Below, piece by piece: positions 17,138 through 24,493 of a stretch of 64,000 bases of DNA. The stretch is taken from assembly GCA_965221505.1 (NCBI GenBank), contig CBDCSI010000001.1:2170001-2234000 (forward strand), read 5' to 3'. Both the position numbers and the translations under genes were made by a program. A model generated the notes under the pieces. It worked only from the letters and a program-made list of their open reading frames with translations. It was not told the origin of the DNA and ran no database searches. Position 1 is the stretch's first letter. Each line of letters opens with the position of its first letter. Origin of the DNA: CAZPXZ01 sp965221505 (lineage in GTDB: Bacteria; Pseudomonadota; Alphaproteobacteria; Rhodobacterales; CAZPXZ01).

Positions 17138-17959
17138 TTATCGGGCGACCTGGTCCTCCCATTCCTGGGACGCGAACCAGTATCCGTGGCGTTCCGCCAG
17201 CCATCCGCTGCGATGCTTGCTTTCGATCCAGTTGTTGAAGAAGTTCAGCGCGTCGGGGTCGCCCTTGCGAATCGCGAACGCCTCGACGCCGGCCTGGAAC
17301 AGCTCGTCGGTGGGCTTGAACAGTCGGTCCGGGTTCTTCGCGACCTCCCAACCCGGCAGCGGCTCCGCACCCATCATCGCATGGGCGCCGCCGTTGAGAA
17401 CCTCCTGCACGACGGTCGGCTCGTCGTCGAACAGCAAGAGCTCCGCTTGCGGAAAGAGCGAACGGATGAGCTCGACCGGCGTGGATCCCCGGCGGGCGGC
17501 GAAGGTCACGTCGGCGCTGTCGAACGACTCCAGCGACTCGAAGCCGCCGGCCAGCTCCCGGTTGGCCATGATCCCGATGCCGGACTGCGCGTAGGGTTCG
17601 GTGAAGTTCACCTTCAGGTTTCGGGCCGGGGTGATCGACATGCCCGAAATGATGGCGTCGAACTTGCCGGAAAGCAGGGCCGGAATGATCCCGTCCCAGG
17701 CGGTCGGGTAGAGCTCCAGCTCGACGCCCATGTCGCTGGCCAGCTCCCGTGCGACGTCGGGCTCGAAGCCGATCAGTTCGCCGTTCTTGTCGCGCATGGC
17801 CCAGGGAACGAACTCGGAGAGCCCGACCTTCAGCACGCCGCGTTCCAGAATTGCCTCGATTGCGCTGTCGGCCGCGACAGCCTGCCGCGTTTCGTCGGCA
17901 AGGGCGGGCTGTGCGGCGGCGAAGACGCCGACGAAAAATGCAACGATCCATCGAATCAT
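17138..17959 (-). CDS. Polar amino-acid ABC transporter substrate-binding protein
   Basis: 273 residues with a Sec signal peptide (MIRWIVAFFVGVFAAAQPALA). The mature part is a type-II periplasmic binding protein of family 3: GVLKVGLSEFVPWAMRDKNGE, LIGFEPDVARELASDMGVE, SGKFDAIISGMSITPARN and FTEPYAQSGIG are the successive landmarks. It binds an amino acid or related cation in the periplasm for the two flanking permeases. The spacer to the downstream permease is only 21 bp and lacks a hairpin like those of the TRAP and Dpp operons. Confidence 0.92.
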   Translation of the reverse strand: MIRWIVAFFVGVFAAAQPALADETRQAVAADSAIEAILERGVLKVGLSEFVPWAMRDKNGELIGFEPDVARELASDMGVELELYPTAWDGIIPALLSGKFDAIISGMSITPARNLKVNFTEPYAQSGIGIMANRELAGGFESLESFDSADVTFAARRGSTPVELIRSLFPQAELLLFDDEPTVVQEVLNGGAHAMMGAEPLPGWEVAKNPDRLFKPTDELFQAGVEAFAIRKGDPDALNFFNNWIESKHRSGWLAERHGYWFASQEWEDQVAR

Positions 17960-18023
17960 GGGTTAGAATCTCCTTTGTCCCCGGTTCGGTGTCTGCATGG
18001 GAGGATAGCGCCAAATCTGCGCA

Positions 18024-18878
18024 TTATCGGTCCACGATCGCGAAACGGCGCTCCGTCCAGGAGGCGGCCGCCGACAACGAGAGCGCCACGACCAGATAGA
18101 AGCAGGCCACCGTGAGCCAGATTTCCAGGCTCAGATAGGTGTCTGCGATGGCGTTCCGTCCGGCGGCGGTGAGGTCGCCGATCGCGATCACGCTTACGAT
18201 GGCGGAGTTCTTCACCACGCTGATCGCTTCGCTGGTCATCGGCGGAGCCATGAATCGGACGGCCTGGGGCAGGACGATCCGCCGAAGCACGAGGAGCGGC
18301 GGAAGTCCGAGCGACTGGGCCGCCTCCCACTGGCCACGCGGCACGGCCTGGATTCCCGCCCGGTACACCTCCGCGAGAAAAGCGGACTCGAACACGGCCA
18401 GACACAGCACTCCGGACAGGAAGCGATCCAGCCCGAAAATCGGACCGATCACGTAGTAAAACACGTAGAGTTGTACGAGAACGGGCGTGTTGCGCACGCC
18501 TTCGATCACGGCCCGCGACACGGCGCGAACCACAGGATAGGACCCGATCTGCCCGAGCGCCAACGCCAGGCCGACGGCCAGCGCCAGGGCGAAGGCGAGG
18601 ACGGCCACCGCCAGCGTGACCCAGAGCCCCTCGGCGAGCGGCCCCCAGACGACGACGCCGCCCGAACCCGAGACGACGAGATCCGGCACGCGGCTCCATT
18701 GCCAGTTGTAGCCCATGGATTCGGCCCCCCGAAGGAACCCGTATCCGATCAGCGCCATGACCAGAAGATACTGTGCGACGCCCACCGCCGGACGCCGGGA
18801 GAACGGCGTCGGGGGCCTGGAGATGCGAACCCTGTCCGGGCTTCCGTCGCGCGCGGACCCGGCGTCGGCCGGGTTCAT
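18024..18878 (-). CDS. Polar amino-acid ABC transporter permease, first permease
   Basis: 284 residues. The permease core includes LAEGLWVTLAVAVLAFALAL (about 81-100), VIEGVRNTPVLVQLYVFYYV and the EAA loop (EAAQSLGLPPLLVLRRIVLPQA). It pairs with the permease at 16193. The ATG at 18878 shares its A with the last base of the tRNA-Gly CCA end, so there is no room for a ribosome binding site. The true start may be a downstream GTG at 18785 or ATG at 18758, both ahead of or inside the first membrane helix, or the message may be translated leaderless after tRNA processing. I keep 18878 because the basic N-terminus is plausible. Confidence 0.85.
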   Translation of the reverse strand: MNPADAGSARDGSPDRVRISRPPTPFSRRPAVGVAQYLLVMALIGYGFLRGAESMGYNWQWSRVPDLVVSGSGGVVVWGPLAEGLWVTLAVAVLAFALALAVGLALALGQIGSYPVVRAVSRAVIEGVRNTPVLVQLYVFYYVIGPIFGLDRFLSGVLCLAVFESAFLAEVYRAGIQAVPRGQWEAAQSLGLPPLLVLRRIVLPQAVRFMAPPMTSEAISVVKNSAIVSVIAIGDLTAAGRNAIADTYLSLEIWLTVACFYLVVALSLSAAASWTERRFAIVDR

Positions 18879-18951
18879 GGAGCGGGTGAAGGGAATCGAA
18901 CCCTCATCTTCAGCTTGGAAGGCTGCGGCTCTACCATTGAGCTACACCCGC
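18878..18951 (-). tRNA. tRNA-Gly (anticodon TCC)
   Basis: The reverse strand reads a full cloverleaf of 74 nt including an encoded CCA: acceptor GCGGGTG pairs with CACCCGC, the D-arm contains GCTCAATGGTAGAGC, the anticodon loop CTTCCAA has anticodon TCC, and the T-arm has GGTTCGATTCC. The discriminator base is U. It lies 7 bp downstream of tRNA-Tyr and is presumably processed from the same transcript. The final A of CCA is the first base of the ABC permease start codon. Confidence 0.95.
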
Positions 18952-18958
18952 CCGGGGT

Positions 18959-19044
18959 TGGTGGTGGGGGCTGGATTCGAACCAGCGTAGGGTCGCCCCG
19001 CCGGATTTACAGTCCGGTGCAATTGTCCACTCTGCCACCCCACC
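18959..19044 (-). tRNA. tRNA-Tyr (anticodon GTA)
   Basis: An 86-nt class II tRNA on the reverse strand with encoded CCA. Acceptor GGTGGGG pairs with CCCCACC, the anticodon loop CTGTAAA gives GTA, a long variable arm follows (about GGCGGGGCGACCCTAC), and the T-arm is GCTGG-TTCGAAT-CCAGC. It is divergent from rlmB at 19184, an arrangement of rlmB and tRNA-Tyr/tRNA-Gly common in Proteobacteria. Confidence 0.95.
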
Positions 19045-19183
19045 CGCGCGCCTGCCAATTCGGGCCCTCCCGTCCGCACGCCTGCGCGAACCGGATGCCG
19101 CGAAACAGGAATAGAGGACACCGCGCAACCACCATGTACGCCCACCGACCCCCCCATGTCAATGCCCTTCGGGAGCGTTCCCG

Positions 19184-19957
19184 ATGAACGCGGCCGCGAA
19201 CCGACAACGCCGCTCCGACGGCGGCGCCTACTGGATCTACGGCACGCACGCGGTTCGCGCCGCGCTCCGCAATCCCAGGCGCCGCGTGAAGCGGCTCCTG
19301 GCGACGGAGCGCAACGTGCCGGCCCTCGACGCGCCGGGGCGCGCCCCGCAACCCGAACTGGTGACCGCGCAACGAATTACGGCCCGCCTCGAGCCGGGTG
19401 CGGTCCACGGCGGCGTCGCCGCCCTGGTCGACCCGCTCGCAGGCGGAAGGGCGGAGCTGGCTACCGTTCTGGACGACCCCGCGAGCGCCTTGCTGCTCCT
19501 CCTCGATCAGGTGACGGATCCGCGCAACGTCGGCGCAATCCTTCGCTCCGCCAGCGCCTTCGGGGCGGCGGCCGTGCTCGCGCCGTCAAGGCGGGCGCCA
19601 AGCGAATCCGGCGCGCTCGCCAGAGCGGCGTCCGGTGCCCTCGACCGGGTTCCCTATCTGCGCATCGGCAACCTCGCCGAGACCCTCGCGCAACTCGACG
19701 AGCGGGGCTGGAACGTCGTCGGCCTCGACGAATCGGCAGGCACGGATATCGGCCGGGCGGCCCGCGAATCGGACGGCTCCCGGACCGCGCTCGTCCTCGG
19801 CGCGGAGGGGGCCGGGCTTCGACGGCTCACGCGCGAGCGATGCCATCGCCTCGCGCGGATACCGGCCCTGCAAGGCATGCCGAGCCTGAACGTATCGGCT
19901 GCGGCCGCCGTCGCGCTCTACGCCTTCACCCGAACTTCGCCCTCCGAACCCGCCTGA
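19184..19957 (+). CDS. rlmB: 23S rRNA (guanosine-2'-O-)-methyltransferase, SpoU/TrmH family
   Basis: 257 residues with the three SPOUT motifs: DQVTDPRNVGAILRSA (motif 1), LVLGAEGAGL (motif 2) and PSLNVSAAAAVALY (motif 3, knot and SAM site). An N-terminal substrate-binding domain starts with WIYGTHAVRAALRNP. It methylates G2251 of 23S rRNA in E. coli terms. Its place next to tRNA-Tyr and tRNA-Gly supports RlmB rather than another TrmH paralogue. The N-terminal domain is short and very Arg/Ala-rich. Confidence 0.92.
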   Translation: MNAAANRQRRSDGGAYWIYGTHAVRAALRNPRRRVKRLLATERNVPALDAPGRAPQPELVTAQRITARLEPGAVHGGVAALVDPLAGGRAELATVLDDPASALLLLLDQVTDPRNVGAILRSASAFGAAAVLAPSRRAPSESGALARAASGALDRVPYLRIGNLAETLAQLDERGWNVVGLDESAGTDIGRAARESDGSRTALVLGAEGAGLRRLTRERCHRLARIPALQGMPSLNVSAAAAVALYAFTRTSPSEPA

Positions 19958-20137
19958 TCCGCCTGCCGGTTCGCCGAGCCGGACGCCGGCGGCCGGCTTC
20001 GCGATACCTTCCCGTGCCTTCCCCTGCATGAGGGCGGGTTCCTGGCGCGCGCACCCGGTCTCCGGCTATCGTAGCTCCCGCACGGAGGCGCGATCGGGCA
20101 CGGCGCGCGTCCGGCCCGGCTGAAGGCGAGGCGAATC

Positions 20138-22162
20138 ATGGCGAACGAGTCCCCAAACGAGACCGTTGAGGACGGCGTACGGCGAATCGAGACGGCATGG
20201 ATCCCCATGCGCGACGGCTGCCGGCTCGCCGCGCGGCTCTGGATTCCGCTGGATGCGGACGACCGGCCGGTGCCGGCGATTCTCGAGCACCTGCCCTACC
20301 GTCGCCGGGATTACACGCGCCTTCGGGACGACGGCATGCACGGATTTTGGGCCCGCAACGGCTACGCGTGCGCACGCGTCGACATTCGCGGAAGCGGCGA
20401 TTCCGAGGGATTCCTCGAGGACGAATATCTGCGGCAGGAGCTCGAGGACGCGGTCGACGTCATCGCCTGGCTCGCCGACCGGGAATGGTGTTCCGGCTCG
20501 GTCGGGATGACCGGAATCTCGTGGGGCGGGTTCAACGGGCTTCAGGTCGCGGCGCTGCGGCCGCCGGCGCTGAAGGCGGTCGTCACCGCATGCTCTACCG
20601 ACGATCGGTATGCGGACGACATCCACTACATGGGCGGGTGTCTCATTACGGACAACCTCGGTTGGGCGTCGACCATGCTCGGATTCAACTCCAGACCGCC
20701 GGACCCGGAAGTCGTCGGGGAGGACTGGCGCAAGATCTGGCTCGAGCGGCTGGACCGGATGGAGCCCTGGATCCATCGGTGGTTGCGCCACCAGCGCCGG
20801 GACGGGCAATGGAAGCACGGTTCGGTGTGCGAGGACTGGGGCCGGATTCAGGCTGCCGTCTACGCGGTCGGCGGCTGGGCGGACGGCTACTCCAACGCAA
20901 TTCCGAGACTGATGGCGAGCCTGCGTTCGCCTTGCAAGGGGCTGATCGGGCCCTGGCCGCACGCATGGCCGCATCTGGCCGTTCCGGGGCCGCGAATCGA
21001 CTGGCTGGGCGAGAGTCTCCGCTGGTGGGACCGCTGGTTGAAGGGCGAAGAGAACGGCATCATGGACGAGCCGCGCTACCGGGTGTGGATGCAGGAATCC
21101 CAGCCGCCCCGCACCCGCTACGAGGAGCGGCCGGGTCGCTGGGTCGCCGAGGATCGCTGGCCGAGTCCGCAGATCGCGGATCGCACCTGGTCTCTCGGCG
21201 CCGGCTCCCTGGTCCACGGCGACGTCGAGTCAGAGGAACTCGCCTGTCTCTCGCCGCAGGATCTCGGGGCACGCGCCGGCGAGTGGTGCCCGTACGGAAT
21301 CGGCGCGGACCTGCCGGGCGACCAACGACCGGACGACGGCATGTCGCTGGCGTTCGACTCCGGTCCCCTGCCCGAGCGCGTCGAGATTCTCGGCGCGCCG
21401 GAAGTGCGGCTCGAAATCTCCGTCGACCGTCCGGTCGCTTTCCTTGCCGCGAGGCTGGTCGACGTCGCGCCGGACGGCGCCGCCTCGCTGGTGACTTACG
21501 GGCTTCGCAATCTCGCCCATTCGGCGGATCATGCCAACGTCGAGCCGATCAGGCCGGGCGAGCGGTTTCAGGCGCGGGTCGCGATGAACGACGTCGCGCA
21601 CGCGTTCCCGGCCGGGCATCGGATTCGGCTCGCCCTTTCCACCAGCTACTGGCCGCGCGCATGGCCATCGCCGGAAGCCGTCACGCTCCGGCTCTTTACG
21701 GGCGGGAGCCGGCTCTCGCTGCCGGTCCGGGCGCCGCGGGCGAGCGACGCGGCCCTGCGCGACCTCGGTCAGCCGAGGAGCGGACCGGCCGGGTCGGCGA
21801 CCGAGCTCCGAAGGCCGGACCGGGCCACCGCCGTCCGGCAGTCGCCCCGGCAAGGGCGAACCGTCATCCGCAGCTTCAAGGACCGCGGACGCATCCGTCT
21901 CGAAGAGACCGGCATGACGATCGAGGCGCGCTGCGACGAACGCTACGAGATCGCGTCCGACGACCCTCTCGCTGCAGAGCATGCGGTCCGGTACGTGATT
22001 TCGATGCAGCGTGGCGACTGGCAGGTCCGGACTGCGTCGCGAACCGTCATGACGTCGACGAAATCGGACTACCTGCTCTCGACGACGCTCGACGCCTACG
22101 AGGGGGACGTCAGGGTACGCGCACGGACCTGGTCCGCAACCGTTCCGCGGGACGGAACCTGA
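20138..22162 (+). CDS. CocE/NonD-family serine hydrolase (X-Pro dipeptidyl-peptidase-like), copy 1
   Basis: 674 residues. The alpha/beta-hydrolase part has the nucleophile motif TGISWGGF with Ser128, a probable Asp in VGGWADGYSN, and His in GPWPHAWPH. The C-terminal jelly-roll domain typical of CocE and X-Pro dipeptidyl peptidases starts at about residue 390 (RPDDGMSLAFDSGPL). The family hydrolyses esters or amides of acyl groups; no substrate can be given. The start ATG follows GAGGCGAATC. A paralogue of about half-identical residues in the best-aligned region lies at 30927-32987 in opposite orientation. The last 183 bp are duplicated as a remnant at 22921-23103. Confidence 0.9.
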   Translation: MANESPNETVEDGVRRIETAWIPMRDGCRLAARLWIPLDADDRPVPAILEHLPYRRRDYTRLRDDGMHGFWARNGYACARVDIRGSGDSEGFLEDEYLRQELEDAVDVIAWLADREWCSGSVGMTGISWGGFNGLQVAALRPPALKAVVTACSTDDRYADDIHYMGGCLITDNLGWASTMLGFNSRPPDPEVVGEDWRKIWLERLDRMEPWIHRWLRHQRRDGQWKHGSVCEDWGRIQAAVYAVGGWADGYSNAIPRLMASLRSPCKGLIGPWPHAWPHLAVPGPRIDWLGESLRWWDRWLKGEENGIMDEPRYRVWMQESQPPRTRYEERPGRWVAEDRWPSPQIADRTWSLGAGSLVHGDVESEELACLSPQDLGARAGEWCPYGIGADLPGDQRPDDGMSLAFDSGPLPERVEILGAPEVRLEISVDRPVAFLAARLVDVAPDGAASLVTYGLRNLAHSADHANVEPIRPGERFQARVAMNDVAHAFPAGHRIRLALSTSYWPRAWPSPEAVTLRLFTGGSRLSLPVRAPRASDAALRDLGQPRSGPAGSATELRRPDRATAVRQSPRQGRTVIRSFKDRGRIRLEETGMTIEARCDERYEIASDDPLAAEHAVRYVISMQRGDWQVRTASRTVMTSTKSDYLLSTTLDAYEGDVRVRARTWSATVPRDGT

Positions 22163-22268
22163 ACGCCCCGATTCCGAAGTCGCGCTTATCCCTTCTGCCG
22201 CTATCCGCGCAATGAGTCAGGAATTCCGCTCGGGCCGATTGCCTTCCGCGTCGTCACTTGACGGCGTG

Positions 22269-22354
22269 GCAGGGCCGATCCGCCGATGTCATGGACGGGA
22301 ATTTCGGCTTGCGGGACGCGAATAGCTCAGGAGCCGCACGAGCCGATTTCACTA
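22269..22354. repeat. 86-bp block identical in both duplication copies (left copy)
   Basis: Within the spacer, 22269-22354 matches 23216-23301 without a single difference, whereas the flanking sequence differs at many positions. The block contains an imperfect hairpin: tcggct-tgcgg (22304-22314) pairs with ccgca-cg-agccga (22334-22346), leaving a 2-nt bulge, with the small near-palindrome gctcaggagc in the loop. Confidence 0.85.
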
Positions 22355-22538
22355 TTGGGCTTGATTGAATGCGGAACTCCGCACTTTCTCTCCGGCCGCG
22401 AAAGGGCTCGGCAAGACATCCGGTTCGATTTTCGCGGACACGTCGTGGCTGCCAATCTTTCGCGTGCGCTCCGGTCGTTCGCTCGCGCCAATGAACCCGT
22501 CGGAACCGCGGTTCGGCTCTTTGCGGCTGTACCGTCAT

Positions 22539-22796
22539 TCAGTGCGCGGGCGATCGGCCGTTCTCGATCCATTGCCGAAGTTCATTCACTGCCTCTTCGG
22601 AGCCGAGAATTTGGCTGGCCAATGCACGCAACCGCTCGAGAGGGGCTGTCTCGACCTCGGCTACGACACGTTCCGGCAACGTTCCGAATCGTATCTCCAG
22701 TTGTTCGAGAAGCATCTCGGCCCTTCCCTGGACCCTTCCCTGGGCTTCGCCCCGGATTTCGCCCTCTCTCTGCAGGACCTGGCGCGCTGTCTCCAT
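22539..22796 (-). CDS. Stand-alone small C-terminal Rpn protein (RpnS-like)
   Basis: 85 codons in the truncated rpn copy starting at ATG 22796, preceded by AGAGGAGA (22804-22811) at exactly 7 nt. The same signal stands at the same place in the intact rpn gene (ATG 23755). The product begins METARQVLQREGEI and ends NELRQWIENGRSPAH; it is charged and helical with a short Gly/Arg/Glu repeat. In E. coli a small C-terminal protein translated from inside rpn inhibits the full-length nuclease. Whether this copy is expressed is inferred only from the preserved signal and frame. An in-frame TTG at 22847 could give a 102-residue form. Confidence 0.55.
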   Translation of the reverse strand: METARQVLQREGEIRGEAQGRVQGRAEMLLEQLEIRFGTLPERVVAEVETAPLERLRALASQILGSEEAVNELRQWIENGRSPAH

Positions 22797-22917
22797 CAAC
22801 TCCTCTCCTCTGGTCGGTCTCGCGATTCGAGTCGCCTCCACCAGCAAGTCATGGCTGATTGGCGGATCCGTTCACAGTATCGCCCGCTTCTCCAGCTCGC
22901 CTGGAGCAGGAGCAGCC
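22539..22917 (-). pseudogene. Truncated second copy of rpn (C-terminal part)
   Basis: The minus strand encodes residues matching about 204-335 of the Rpn protein at 23486-24493. The 5' end breaks off at 22917 where the duplicated CocE tail begins. Upstream of the conserved PISHDLLVEATRIARPTRG segment there is a TGA at 22872-22874 (aligned after EKRAIL) and a frame disturbance, so no nuclease domain can be made. Downstream of the internal start at 22796 the frame is intact to the same stop as the full gene. Confidence 0.85.
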
Positions 22918-22920
22918 CGG

Positions 22921-23103
22921 CAGGCGGTCCAGTATGCGATATCGATGCAACGGGGCGAGTGGCAGGTACGGACGGTATCGCGCCCCGTCATGACTTCGAC
23001 AGGATCCGACCGCCCGCTCTCTACGACGCTGGACGCCTGCGAGGGGGACGTCAGGATCCGGGCACAACCCTGTTCTGCGACCGCCCCGCGAGACGAAACC
23101 TGA
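22921..23103 (+). pseudogene. Remnant of the CocE hydrolase 3' end
   Basis: 61 codons without a stop, ending in TGA at 23101-23103, align without gaps to the last 60 residues of the CocE protein encoded at 20138-22162, with about 44 of 60 residues identical by eye (for example ISMQRGEWQVRT and LSTTLDACEGDVRIRA). There is no start codon in context and no catalytic part. It is the right-hand product of the tandem duplication. Confidence 0.85.
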
Positions 23104-23215
23104 ACGCCCCGATTCAGAATTCCCGATTCTCCTTCCTGTCGGTGTCCGCGCAATGAGTCTGGCATTCAACCACCGCTCGGGCCGAATGCCATCCGCGTCG
23201 CCACGTGACGGCGTC

Positions 23216-23301
23216 GCAGGGCCGATCCGCCGATGTCATGGACGGGAATTTCGGCTTGCGGGACGCGAATAGCTCAGGAGCCGCACGAGCCGATTTCACT
23301 A
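23216..23301. repeat. 86-bp block identical in both duplication copies (right copy)
   Basis: This is the counterpart of 22269-22354, again with the imperfect hairpin (23251-23293). It lies 185 bp beyond the rpn stop codon on the rpn transcript side. Confidence 0.85.
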
Positions 23302-23485
23302 CTGGGCGTGACTGAATGCGGAATTCCGGGTATGCCTCCGGCCGAGAAAGGGATTGGCAAGACCTCCAGTGCGACTATCGCGGACACGTATTGGCTGCCA
23401 ATCTCTACGCGTGCGCTCCGATCTGTCGCGAGCGCGAACGTACGTATCGGAACCGCGACTCGGGTCTTGCCGGCGGTCCCGTCAT

Positions 23486-23755
23486 TCAGTGCGCGGGCGA
23501 TCGGCCGTTCTCGATCCATTGCCGCAGTTCGTTCACTTCCTCTCTGGAGCCGAGCACTTGGCCAGCCAGACCCCGTAGCCGCCCGAGAGGGGCCGAGTTG
23601 ACCTCGGATATGACATTTTCCGGCAACGCTCCGAATCGTATCTCCAGCAGTTCGAGAAGCATCTCGGCCCTTCCCCGGGCTTTGCCTCTGGCTTCGCCCC
23701 GGATTTCGCCTCGGATTTCGCCCTCTCTCTGCAGGACCTGACGCGCGGTCTCCAT
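23486..23755 (-). CDS. Predicted internal translation product of rpn (RpnS-like, 89 residues)
   Basis: ATG at 23755 (codon 247 of rpn) is preceded by AGAGGAGA at 23763-23770 with a 7-nt spacer, a much better ribosome binding site than anything before the full-length start at 24493. In-frame translation gives the C-terminal 89 residues. The signal is conserved in the truncated copy at 22796. In E. coli the analogous small protein binds and inhibits the nuclease. Expression here is a prediction. Confidence 0.5.
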   Translation of the reverse strand: METARQVLQREGEIRGEIRGEARGKARGRAEMLLELLEIRFGALPENVISEVNSAPLGRLRGLAGQVLGSREEVNELRQWIENGRSPAH

Positions 23756-24493
23756 CAACTCGTCTCCTCTGGTCGGCCTCGCGATTCGCACAGCCACTTG
23801 CAGCTGGTCGAGGCTGATCGGCAATTCCGTCATATAGAGTATCGCCTTTTTCTCCAATTCGCCCCCCTCGGGAATCGGCGCGAGCAGCCGTACGGCCTCG
23901 CTGACCGTTACCTTTTCCCGATACACGTAGACCAGCATCAGGAGGCCGGCCGTGAGCACGGGACTGTCCGCCAGCTCGGACTCCTTCTTGCGGGGAAGAT
24001 CGCTGAGGAGATACCGGTGCGTGCCCTGTTCCTCGAGTATCTCGCCTTCGCAGGGAATCATGTCCTCGAGCTTCCGGCAGGAGTCCCAGGCGACTTTGCC
24101 GTGATACGCAACTAGTACGAGTATGGGGGGAACCTGCCCGGTTTCGATGCTTGCGAGCTTGTCACGCAACAGGGCCCGATAGACGCCGGTGCGAACCGCC
24201 ATGGCCGGATCGCGGGTCGACTGGTGTTCGATGATCACGTACAGGTGAGAGCTCTTGTTGCCTTCCCTCAGCTTCAGTCGAAACACGAGATCGGAGGTTC
24301 TGCGCTCCAGTCCGTGCGTGACGAAGAGTCCGGACATCAGTACCGGCAATGCGTCGTCGAGCCGGGCCGCGATCTCGGGCGGAATATGACGGCGAATGAA
24401 GTCGTCGGCGAACTCGGGAATCTCCATGAGCACCCTGAACCAGCCGTCATGCGGCGCATGGAGGCCCGAGACTGTCTTGACTTCGACTTCCAT
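23486..24493 (-). CDS. Rpn-family recombination-promoting nuclease (PD-(D/E)xK 'transposase_31')
   Basis: 335 residues. The N-terminal domain has the family opening (HAPHDGWFRVLMEIPEFADDF, about 12-32) and the nuclease core Asp68 with Glu89-x-Gln91 (VIIEHQS). A helical middle part (180-240) leads into a Glu/Arg/Gly tetrapeptide repeat (about 257-275) and a variable C-terminal domain. Rpn proteins are DNA endonucleases that raise recombination in E. coli and have been reported as phage-defence toxins held in check by a small protein made from within the gene. An AGAGGAGA-N7-ATG signal for such a product lies at codon 247. It sits in an accessory region next to a restriction system. Confidence 0.88.
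   Translation of the reverse strand: MEVEVKTVSGLHAPHDGWFRVLMEIPEFADDFIRRHIPPEIAARLDDALPVLMSGLFVTHGLERRTSDLVFRLKLREGNKSSHLYVIIEHQSTRDPAMAVRTGVYRALLRDKLASIETGQVPPILVLVAYHGKVAWDSCRKLEDMIPCEGEILEEQGTHRYLLSDLPRKKESELADSPVLTAGLLMLVYVYREKVTVSEAVRLLAPIPEGGELEKKAILYMTELPISLDQLQVAVRIARPTRGDELMETARQVLQREGEIRGEIRGEARGKARGRAEMLLELLEIRFGALPENVISEVNSAPLGRLRGLAGQVLGSREEVNELRQWIENGRSPAH

Larger units (their letters stand above)
21980..22917. repeat. Tandem duplication, left copy
   Basis: The left copy comprises the last 183 bp of the CocE gene, a 376-bp spacer, and the 3' end of an rpn gene on the minus strand. It is collinear with 22921-23876 at an offset of 941-959 bp. Here the CocE part is intact and the rpn part is truncated. 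Sequence differences are spread over both coding parts, so the event is not recent. Confidence 0.85.
22921..23876. repeat. Tandem duplication, right copy
   Basis: The right copy holds a 183-bp remnant of the CocE gene end, the 382-bp spacer and the 3' part of the intact rpn gene. Against the left copy it has a 12-bp insertion at about 23701-23724, where a 12-bp unit (ggatttcgcc plus 2 bases) stands twice in tandem inside rpn. Confidence 0.85.
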
